Source of the DNA: Acidobacteriota bacterium
GTDB lineage: Bacteria; Acidobacteriota; Terriglobia; Terriglobales; Acidobacteriaceae
NCBI GenBank assembly: GCA_013289795.1
Contig: JABCZH010000005.1
Coordinates: forward strand, 62,001 to 126,000
DNA: 64,000 nt
Reading direction: 5' to 3'
The notes beneath the pieces were generated by a model. That model was not told the DNA's origin, did not search any database, and saw only the letters and a program-made list of their open reading frames with translations. Positions 8,873-16,235 of the stretch are shown one piece after another; position 1 is the first letter of the stretch; every line of letters starts with the position of its first letter. The position numbers were made by a program, and so were the translations under genes.

Positions 8873-10582
8873 TCAGTGGCAGGGTGCGCTGGTCAAGCCG
8901 AACACATCCAACTCGCCTCGCGTATTCGTCGAATCGGTCGGATCCATGGTGCCCAGGTAAACCATTCCATTGGCGCTGGTCGTTGTAACGAACTTGGTTG
9001 CGTTCCCTGGCGTGTCCCGGGCCGGACATTGAGTGCTATCCCACAACTCAGGGACGGTGTTGGGAGGGGTTACATGCTCGGCGTCCATGGCGTAGAGCAC
9101 CGCTGGGGCCGGGCCGTTCTTCGACGGAGGCCACCCGTTTCCGCTTTGCACCCAAAGAATCGCCGTCCCCGTCGTATTTCCGGAAGAGGAAATCGAGGGG
9201 GATGAGAAACCAAGTTTCACGCTCGATGTGTCCGTGCCCGTGGTACAGATTGGACCCGGATTGCAGGTGGGGCTCAGTTGATATCGAGTAAGAGGCGAGA
9301 CCAAGGGAGTCAAGTAAAGGTGCAGGTTCCAGTAGGCCGCCGTCGTAAAGTATTGCCGAGTTGCACCCTGAAAATATTCCTGGTTGTGGTTGGTGCCGGT
9401 GGCAGGGCAAGTATGGTTCGTGGGAGGAGTAAAGCCTCCGGGACTGGCGCGGTCCATCACAGACACAGTGCCTGACTTCGAGGCTGTGACCGCGTAATAC
9501 CTGGAGCTGAGGTTGGGAGTCAACAAGACCCCGCCCGAACCAAAGTCCCCGTCGAATGGATTCAGGCAGGCCTGATTGAAAGGCGTGAAATAGCCGTTGG
9601 GCACGGTAGTCAGCGAAGTCGTCAATTTGACAAAGCTGTCTCCATAGTCGAGGCCGCCGTTATTGACATCGAATGTCCCGTCGCCGGTGTTGACGTAGAG
9701 AAAGGTCTGTCCGTTGGGCGAATCGATGCCGGCGGCTATCCCGCTACCACTCTGCCAGATTCCTCCGCCCTCGCCATTCGGTGTGCTGCTCCAGGTTGTC
9801 GGCGCCTTCGAAAGGTCCTCTGCATCGTAACGGAACAGCCAACCTTGCGGTGTACTGACGCCGGGTTTTCCAAATCCGTCAATACCAGAAAGGCCGAGGT
9901 AGGCGCCGCTGTCGCCGTTTGGCATGACCCCGGGCAACAGGAGGAGCCCTGGCCGCTGGATGTGGGCCTTCGGGTTAAAGGTTGCGCTGAGGTAGGTCCC
10001 GGAGATCAGGGCCGGACCTTTAAATTTCTCCTGCAGGGTGGAGAGATCCAGAGCGTGCAATCGATGGATGAAACAAGTATTCGCATGGTTGGCCTGGCAC
10101 GAACCAGTAGTGGATTCAGTTTCGGTAGTGACATAAATGGTGCTGGTGCTGAGATCGATGACCGGAGTCGCCAGCGCGCCGATCAAAGGAATGATCACCC
10201 CACAGCGCCCGGTCAGGTCGGCGCACGGCGTGGCCTGTTCATCCAAAGGAACCAGCGATACGTGATTAAGCTGGTTGCAGTTGCTGCCGTCCATGGCATA
10301 CACACTATCGTTCATGGTCACCAGGTAGACGACATTCCTGCCTTCTGTGAACACAACCAGGGGTTGAGCGAACAATTGGCCATCGACTACCGCAGAGCAG
10401 ATCTTGCCGAAACTGGCGCGATTGACATTGGCCTGGTTCAGGACTGTTTCGGTCGAGTTCAGCCCGTCGCGCGAAATGTCGTTGCGGGAGGTCAGCACGT
10501 TGGTCTGTGCGCCGAGCAGGACGGTTGTGAAAACCAGGAACGCAAGCCAAGAACAATAGGAAGAGGCGATCGTGGGTGTCAT
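8873..10582 (-). CDS. Secreted quinoprotein-type (PQQ-like) beta-propeller protein
   Basis: Exported protein of about 569 residues. The start at 10582 is chosen because GGGAGGAAAG sits directly before that ATG; a start at 10609 would add nine residues. The leader (LAFLVFTTVLLGAQ) is followed by NDISRDGLNSTET and a long propeller with G-x-A-x-Y-W and D-G-x-F-type strands, like the PQQ-binding quinoprotein-like exoproteins. About six cysteines occur, many in short C-x(6-12)-C spacing, consistent with disulphides outside the cytoplasm. No PQQ ligand set or haem motif was identified, so dehydrogenase activity is not claimed. It is the first gene of the propeller cluster. Confidence 0.75.
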   Translation of the reverse strand: MTPTIASSYCSWLAFLVFTTVLLGAQTNVLTSRNDISRDGLNSTETVLNQANVNRASFGKICSAVVDGQLFAQPLVVFTEGRNVVYLVTMNDSVYAMDGSNCNQLNHVSLVPLDEQATPCADLTGRCGVIIPLIGALATPVIDLSTSTIYVTTETESTTGSCQANHANTCFIHRLHALDLSTLQEKFKGPALISGTYLSATFNPKAHIQRPGLLLLPGVMPNGDSGAYLGLSGIDGFGKPGVSTPQGWLFRYDAEDLSKAPTTWSSTPNGEGGGIWQSGSGIAAGIDSPNGQTFLYVNTGDGTFDVNNGGLDYGDSFVKLTTSLTTVPNGYFTPFNQACLNPFDGDFGSGGVLLTPNLSSRYYAVTASKSGTVSVMDRASPGGFTPPTNHTCPATGTNHNQEYFQGATRQYFTTAAYWNLHLYLTPLVSPLTRYQLSPTCNPGPICTTGTDTSSVKLGFSSPSISSSGNTTGTAILWVQSGNGWPPSKNGPAPAVLYAMDAEHVTPPNTVPELWDSTQCPARDTPGNATKFVTTTSANGMVYLGTMDPTDSTNTRGELDVFGLTSAPCH

Positions 10583-11043
10583 CTTTCCTCCCGGAAAAGC
10601 ATGGGCCACACGTCAGAACACCGGAGAACGACTTCCACAACGGGAAGGAATTCGTGCTAGCCACTGGCACCGGAGATCGGGCGCGTGGACCTTATCGGGA
10701 GGACGATATCACTGTTTTCTGTGTCGTCCAAGGGGAAAGCGGGGTGGTTGGATCGAGCCGGTTGTCCCTATCTTTGCAACAAACGCAAAGATGAGACACG
10801 CGTCGTCGCATGTGGGTAAATGTTTTCACTGTGAACAGGCTTTCAGTGTGGTCATTAGCTTTGATTACCATCCATGACCTAAAGACTCTATGGAGGTTAC
10901 TATCGGGCTAGAGACTTTCTTTTAAAGCCTACCTTCTCAGAGGACTCCCTGCTGGAGCTAAGTGCTTTCGCTGGTATGGACTCGGACGGTCCCGCGACGC
11001 CAGGGAAGAGAACCTTCGCAGCCGGCGCACCCTGTGAGCGGCG
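10583..11043. other. Divergent intergenic region with two inverted repeats
   Basis: About 460 bases without a convincing gene lie between the leftward propeller cluster and the rightward TonB-like gene, so promoters for both directions should lie here. It holds a stable hairpin (10763-10798) and an 11-base odd palindrome, TTCACTGTGAA, at 10825-10835 that could be an operator. No clear -35/-10 pair stood out. Confidence 0.5.
10763..10798. repeat. Perfect 8-bp inverted repeat with 4-bp outer stem
   Basis: ATCTTTGC at 10770-10777 and GCAAAGAT at 10785-10792 pair perfectly around the loop AACAAAC. TGTC at 10763-10766 pairs with GACA at 10795-10798 outside a small internal loop. No T-run follows on either strand, so it is more likely a regulatory or mRNA leader structure than a terminator. 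Confidence 0.6.
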
Positions 11044-12030
11044 GTGGCATCGCGATTGCCCCATACCCTATCGAGTGAAGGACCCTTAGGGGAGGGGCTT
11101 CTGTTTACATTATTGCCATCGCCGCAGTCACGCTGGAAGTCATTGGCGACGGGCTGGAGTGTGCAAGCTCTGTCGCTGGTATGTTTTGCCGTGCTAGGCG
11201 CCGGGGTCCATGAAAGCCTGATGCCGGAGCCGAGCTATCGGGTGACGAATCTGGTGGCCTATAAACCCGTGGTCTTGGAGGAGAGTCGTCCGGTTAACCC
11301 GCCGGTGGTGGCGCGGCCGAAGCCGCGATTGGAAAACAAGCCGGTGATAGAGAGCAAACCGGTGGTAGAGACCAAGGCCCCGCTGGAAGCTCTTGTAGTC
11401 ACGCGGCAGGTAAGAAAGGTCGTCGAACATAAGCCATCCGAACCGGAACCTGCGGCACCAGCGCTTACGCTGGACCATAAGATGCCCGCGATCCCGGCGG
11501 CGCCGACGTCGCAGATCGTGGCCGTGGGAACTTTTTCTCATGAGAGTCCGGTGACGGCACCAGTGGCTAAACTCGCCGCAGTGACTCAGCCAGGAGGTTT
11601 CGGCAACGCGGCCGGCAACGGCTCGGGCCATGACTATCGAACCGGGGCGACAAACGCCAACGTGGTGATGAGTTCGGGATTCGGCAACGGAGCGATTGAT
11701 GCCGTCAACGGCGCCGGCGCTCGTCCTAAGAGCGGAGCGCGCATGCCGAATAATGGAGTTAATGCGCCGGTCGAAATCACTTACAAGCCCAAGCCGGATT
11801 ACACGGATGAGGGACGAAAGCAGAAAGTGAACGGGGAAGTTCGCCTGGAAGTGTTGTTCAAGTCCGACGGGCGAGTACACGTGGTACGAGTGCTGCAAGG
11901 GTTGGGATATGGGCTGGATGAACAGGCGGTGAAGGCGGCGGAGCAGATCAAGTTTACGCCGGCATTGCATGAAGGCCAGCCGGTGGATTCGACGGCCCTG
12001 GTACACATCATTTTTGAACTTATTTCATGA
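11044..12030 (+). CDS. TonB-family energy-transducer-like protein
   Basis: Predicted inner-membrane protein anchored by one helix (about residues 40-58, VQALSLVCFAVLGAGV) after a short cytoplasmic tail. A proline/lysine/valine-rich periplasmic stretch (about 75-150, repeated KPVVE-type units) and a glycine/asparagine-rich linker follow. A C-terminal TonB domain (about 245-325) carries GEVRLEVLFKSDGRV and a terminal ALVHIIFELIS strand. TonB proteins use ExbB/ExbD and the proton gradient to drive outer-membrane transporters, but no ExbB/ExbD or receptor gene is adjacent. The start is GTG. The M48 protease begins within nine bases of its end, so the two are probably co-transcribed. Confidence 0.82.
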   Translation: MASRLPHTLSSEGPLGEGLLFTLLPSPQSRWKSLATGWSVQALSLVCFAVLGAGVHESLMPEPSYRVTNLVAYKPVVLEESRPVNPPVVARPKPRLENKPVIESKPVVETKAPLEALVVTRQVRKVVEHKPSEPEPAAPALTLDHKMPAIPAAPTSQIVAVGTFSHESPVTAPVAKLAAVTQPGGFGNAAGNGSGHDYRTGATNANVVMSSGFGNGAIDAVNGAGARPKSGARMPNNGVNAPVEITYKPKPDYTDEGRKQKVNGEVRLEVLFKSDGRVHVVRVLQGLGYGLDEQAVKAAEQIKFTPALHEGQPVDSTALVHIIFELIS

Positions 12031-12038
12031 GGAGCGCT

Positions 12039-13691
12039 ATGCGTGGTTTCAGAATAATGGTTTGCCTGCTGCTGGTGTCCTCGACCGCGGGAATTGCGGC
12101 CGACAACAAGACGTTGGCCACTACTCTTTCTTTCGACCAAACGGTGGACCGGGTGGTGGAGCGGGAGCACAAGTTTGTCGAGACCATGAAGCGGCTGCAT
12201 CCGCTGGCCGAGACCTACATCCAGAATCTTCATGAAGACAGCGATCACAACGTCGAGCCGGTGAATGACCAGTACTTCCTGGGACGGGTTGACCTGAATG
12301 ATGGGCCCCGCGACTCGGTGTTCCAGAAGCATCACAAGGGATTCCTGCACCACGCGTTGCATCCTTTGTCGGCTGCGCTTTCGACTCGGTTCCTGCCGCA
12401 GGGTTTCGCGCAGATGGTGATACTGGATTCAGATTTCGAGAAGACTAACTATCATTTCACTTTTGTGCGGCGCGAGTTTCTGGGAGAAGCCCGGTGCATC
12501 GTGATTGACGTCCAGCCCAAAGAGAAAGCGCCGAAAGGATTGTTTACCGGCAGAATCTGGGTGGAAGACCGCGACTTCAATATTGTGCGCTTCAACGGGA
12601 CGTATTCCGGACATTCGGATTACACCTATTATCTGCACTTCGACAGCTGGCGTTTTAATCTGCAATCCGATATGTGGCTGCCTTCCTATGTTTATGTGGA
12701 AGAGTCAGGCACACAACACAGCGCGCTATATCACGATCTTTATCTGAAGGCGCAGACGCGGCTGTGGGCATACGATCCGGAACAACTGAATCGCGAGGAA
12801 GAGTTTACGCAAATCAAGGTTGACAGTGTGGTGGATGATCGTCCGGTTGCCAAGGATAATGCTCCGGTTGAAGCCCAGCGAATGTGGGAACGGATGGCGG
12901 AAGACAATGCGGTGGATCATCTGCAGAAGATCGGAGTGCTTGCGCCGGCGGGCGATGTGGACAAGATCCTGCTGACCGTGGTCAACAACCTGATCATCAC
13001 CAACAAACTGCAAATCGAGCCGGATGTGCGCTGCCGGGTGCTGCTGACGTTGCCGCTGGAGTCTTTCACCATTGGGCACACGATTGTTGTCAGCCGCGGC
13101 CTGCTGGATGTGCTGCCGGATGAATCGTCGTTGGCGATGATCCTGGCGCATGAACTTGCGCATATTGCGTTGGGGCATCATGTCGATACCCGGCTGGCCT
13201 TCAATGACCGCTTTTTCTTTGCCGATGCGGATGCTTTTCAACGTCTGCATTTCGAGCGGCCGGCGGCGGACGAGGAAGCTGCCGACACCAAAGCTATGGA
13301 GTTGCTTGGAAACTCGCCGTACAAAGACAAACTGGGCAATGCCGGGCTGTTCCTCAAGACCTTACAGGCTCATTCGCCAGTACTGACGAATTTGATCAGC
13401 CCGCGGCTGGGCAGCAAGATGGCGACTGGCGACACTACACGAATGGCTGCGCTTTTCAACTCAGCGCCGACTTTGGAGAAGCAGCGGATTGATCAGGTGG
13501 CCGCTCTTCCGATTGGAAGCCGGATCAAGTTGGATCCGTGGAGCAATCAATTGACCATGATGAATGCGACCCCGGTTGCGCTGGTGTCGGCGAGGGAGAA
13601 GATGCCGTTCGAGGTTACGCCATTTTTTCCGTTCTTAAGTTATAGCCAGGCGGACAAGAAACTGGTCGCGCAGGGTGCGGCTAATCCGTAG
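12039..13691 (+). CDS. M48-type zinc metalloprotease, exported
   Basis: The start at 12039 follows GAGGAG by four bases and gives a clean signal peptide (MRGFRIMVCLLLVSSTAGIA); an ATG at 12027 overlaps the previous stop but has no ribosome site. The first half (about 30-230) is a beta-rich region with no family I can name. The second half is an M48 peptidase domain with HELAH at 371-375 and the third zinc ligand candidate in the acidic DEEAAD stretch near 411, the order seen in BepA- and Oma1-like enzymes. A role in periplasmic or outer-membrane protein quality control is inferred. Pairing with a TonB-like gene may mean a cell-envelope operon. Confidence 0.85.
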   Translation: MRGFRIMVCLLLVSSTAGIAADNKTLATTLSFDQTVDRVVEREHKFVETMKRLHPLAETYIQNLHEDSDHNVEPVNDQYFLGRVDLNDGPRDSVFQKHHKGFLHHALHPLSAALSTRFLPQGFAQMVILDSDFEKTNYHFTFVRREFLGEARCIVIDVQPKEKAPKGLFTGRIWVEDRDFNIVRFNGTYSGHSDYTYYLHFDSWRFNLQSDMWLPSYVYVEESGTQHSALYHDLYLKAQTRLWAYDPEQLNREEEFTQIKVDSVVDDRPVAKDNAPVEAQRMWERMAEDNAVDHLQKIGVLAPAGDVDKILLTVVNNLIITNKLQIEPDVRCRVLLTLPLESFTIGHTIVVSRGLLDVLPDESSLAMILAHELAHIALGHHVDTRLAFNDRFFFADADAFQRLHFERPAADEEAADTKAMELLGNSPYKDKLGNAGLFLKTLQAHSPVLTNLISPRLGSKMATGDTTRMAALFNSAPTLEKQRIDQVAALPIGSRIKLDPWSNQLTMMNATPVALVSAREKMPFEVTPFFPFLSYSQADKKLVAQGAANP

Positions 13692-13784
13692 GCGGGTTGT
13701 CGAACAACATTTTATTTCGCTCCCCTGTGCGGCTGTTAGACCCCCCAAGCCCCTTAACCCGTACTGCCGATCGGAAAGGATTTG

Positions 13785-14426
13785 ATGAGAAACCCGATGA
13801 GGACCGTTGGGAAGGCCTATTTACTGGTGTTGGTGATGGCGGCGTCCGCTGTGGCGCAGAGCCGGTTGCAATCGGGGCCGTCGCCCGCGGTGGCTGGGCC
13901 AGCTTACGATGTGAGTGTCGGCTACAGCTATCTTTCAATGCCGATTTCCTCGGCGGGACGCGCGGGGCTTAACGGTTTGGATTCGAGTGCGAGCATCGCG
14001 CTGAGCCCGCGCTGGGGAGCGACGGTAGACTCCAGCTATCTGCGGACTTCTGGCGTACTCAGCACTCCACACCAGGGCTATGTGTTGAGTCTTCAGGGCG
14101 GGCCGGTGTTTTCTCTTATTCAGCATAGAAATACGCGAGTGTTTGTTCGCGGGTTGGCGGGTGGGGCTCTGGTGGATGGGGCGGTGCCGGTCAGTGATAC
14201 TTCCTACTTTCATGGATGGTTGCTGCGTCCTACCTACACATTGGGGGGAGGGTTCGAGCGCGCGGTTTCGGGGAACTTGGCCTTACGGGTCAACGGTGAC
14301 TATGTGCGCACGACATTCTATGACACTGCTGGGAGCACGCAGGCGCAGAACAATCTTCGGCTGACGGTTAGTTTTGTGTTTCGGCTGAAACAGCATCCGC
14401 ATCGGTATAGTGCGCAGGTACGGTGA
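13785..14426 (+). CDS. Outer-membrane beta-barrel protein
   Basis: About 213 residues with a signal peptide ending in AVAQ. The body is an alternation of amphipathic beta strands (VSVGYSYLSMPI, RWGATVDSSYLRTSG, YVLSLQGGPVFSL) and ends in a strand with phenylalanine (NLRLTVSFVFRL), like small OmpA/opacity-type eight-strand barrels. AAAGGA precedes the ATG at 13785; a TTG three bases earlier is less likely. No enzymatic motif is present. Probably a monocistronic structural porin-like or adhesin protein. Confidence 0.7.
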   Translation: MRNPMRTVGKAYLLVLVMAASAVAQSRLQSGPSPAVAGPAYDVSVGYSYLSMPISSAGRAGLNGLDSSASIALSPRWGATVDSSYLRTSGVLSTPHQGYVLSLQGGPVFSLIQHRNTRVFVRGLAGGALVDGAVPVSDTSYFHGWLLRPTYTLGGGFERAVSGNLALRVNGDYVRTTFYDTAGSTQAQNNLRLTVSFVFRLKQHPHRYSAQVR

Positions 14427-14465
14427 TGGTGTTCGTTCCCGCCCTTGCATATTATTAGTTGCTCC

Positions 14466-14494
14466 TTGACAGCCGCTGGTTTCGAGACTACTTT
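14466..14494 (+). promoter_or_regulatory. Candidate sigma-70-type promoter for the Asp-box exoprotein
   Basis: A perfect TTGACA box at 14466-14471 is followed after 17 bases by TACTTT at 14489-14494 (3 of 6 to TATAAT). It lies about 90 bases before the chosen start at 14583. Confidence 0.4.
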
Positions 14495-14582
14495 TGCTTC
14501 GTAGTACGGGCCCCGTTTGAATCTTTCCGCTGTGGAGGTTCTCACGCGTTTTCTTTGGTATCTTCTTTCCGTGAAGGTGGCA

Positions 14583-15995
14583 ATGAGAGTTCTAACTCCC
14601 ACCCTGTTTGCGATCTTCCTAGTCTTGTTGTGCTGCTTGACCAGCGGCGCTGCGGGAGCCCAGGTTAATTGCTCGCCCGCGCCGTGTGTGCTGCCGCCCA
14701 CGCAAGCCTCCGAAGGCGGAGCGTTGGTGAATACCTCTCCGATTGTGGCGAACCCGCTGAATCCGGAGCGGCTCTTGCTGGGCAGCAACGATTGGAACTG
14801 TCCTGCGCCGTCCACGGCGGGATTTCATCTTTCAAACGATGGCGGATCTACATGGAGTGTCACCTGCATGCCCGTGGTTCGGACCAAGAACTACGTGTTC
14901 TGGCCGGATGGCGACCCGATGGTCGGCTACGATCGGAATGGAGTGGCATACATTGCTACAAGTTACGCGGATAGTGAGACAGGCTCTATCGGATTTGTGG
15001 GTGTGCAAAAAAGCCAGGATGGAATGCACTGGAGCCAACCTGCCGCGGTGCTATCCGTCCCGGAGACCGTTCCTGTCGAAGGGTGGTTGACGGTAGATAC
15101 AAATGTGGGGAGCCCCTACCTGAACAGTCTCTATGTCACTGCAGTCATGATTGGTCCGCCAGGCGTTCAGTCGGAGAATCAGGTGGTAGTTTCGCACTCC
15201 CACGATGGTGGCAGAACTTGGAGCAGGGCACAAGCAGAACCAATTCAGACCTATCCGGCGAATGAGGGCTTCACCAGCATGGCGGTAGGCAAAGACGGCA
15301 CGGCCTATCTAACCTGGCAGCATTGTGTCGGCACTGGCCCGGCCGCAGGCTGTAAGAACGGCCGAGGGTACATGGTGTTATCGAAATCGAGCGATGGCGG
15401 CGTAACGTGGTCCCACCCAACACTGATGACTGCGATCATGATCGCACCCAGCCCCTGTAACTGTTATGCCGGTCTGTTGCCAAATACCAACGACGTCAGG
15501 GTCTACAACTACCCTGCGATCGGTGTAGACAACAGCAGTGGGCCGTATGCTGGAAACCTTTACGTGGTCATGTACACGTGGACCGGGACCTACATGCAAG
15601 TGCAGGTAATCCGTTCGACGGACGGCGGCAGTACTTGGTCAAAGCCGGTGCCGGTGGCTTCTGCCAGCGACGCACACGACCAGTTTTTCCCCTGGCTTTC
15701 GGTGAGCAGCACGGGCTTGGTGGGAGTCAGTTGGCTCGACCGCCGCAATGATCCTGCCAATATCGATTACCAAGCATTCGCTGCCATCTCCGCAGATGGT
15801 GGCCAGAGCTTTCAGCCAAACGTGCAACTGACAACGGCATTCTCCAACCCAAACGTGAATGGGTATCCATTTAACGAGTGGATGGGCGACTACACTGGCA
15901 ACACTTGGAACGGCCCCGACTTCGTGGCGGCTTGGATGGACAGCAGCAACGGCATCGACATGCAGGATGTAGTCGGCGGCATCCGCCTGCGCTAG
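14583..15995 (+). CDS. Secreted Asp-box (BNR) repeat protein, sialidase-like fold
   Basis: The start at 14583 gives the signal peptide MRVLTPTLFAIFLVLLCCL; a TTG at 14517 would put 22 residues before it and falls closer to the promoter. The mature protein has at least five Asp-boxes of the form S-x-D-G-G-x-T-W (SNDGGSTWS, SHDGGRTWS, SSDGGVTWS, STDGGSTWS, SADGGQSF), the hallmark turns of six-bladed sialidase/BNR propellers. The arginine triad and catalytic tyrosine of true sialidases were not located, so glycan hydrolysis is possible but unproven. It appears to be transcribed alone. Confidence 0.8.
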   Translation: MRVLTPTLFAIFLVLLCCLTSGAAGAQVNCSPAPCVLPPTQASEGGALVNTSPIVANPLNPERLLLGSNDWNCPAPSTAGFHLSNDGGSTWSVTCMPVVRTKNYVFWPDGDPMVGYDRNGVAYIATSYADSETGSIGFVGVQKSQDGMHWSQPAAVLSVPETVPVEGWLTVDTNVGSPYLNSLYVTAVMIGPPGVQSENQVVVSHSHDGGRTWSRAQAEPIQTYPANEGFTSMAVGKDGTAYLTWQHCVGTGPAAGCKNGRGYMVLSKSSDGGVTWSHPTLMTAIMIAPSPCNCYAGLLPNTNDVRVYNYPAIGVDNSSGPYAGNLYVVMYTWTGTYMQVQVIRSTDGGSTWSKPVPVASASDAHDQFFPWLSVSSTGLVGVSWLDRRNDPANIDYQAFAAISADGGQSFQPNVQLTTAFSNPNVNGYPFNEWMGDYTGNTWNGPDFVAAWMDSSNGIDMQDVVGGIRLR

Positions 15996-16235
15996 CGCCA
16001 ATTTGAATGCGGGCCGTCAAAGCTGAGGTTCCGCCAGTAACCCGGTCGTACACTCCCTTTTGGTAACCCTTGGTAACCATACGATTCTGAAGACCCAGCC
16101 GTACAATGACCCTTGTCCGAAAGAACATTTCCCGATCGGTGAGTGGACGGGTTTAGAGGGTCCATTCGGCGCATGCAGGCTGGGTAGGTGGTGTTCTCGG
16201 GCAAGAGTTGAAACGGAGCTGGAGTCCACACTTTT

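Noticed and set aside
10763-10800. Cyclic di-GMP (GEMM) riboswitch suggested by CGCAAAG
   Set aside because: Only the CGCAAAG string fits; the conserved paired elements of GEMM are missing and the perfect inverted repeat explains the string.
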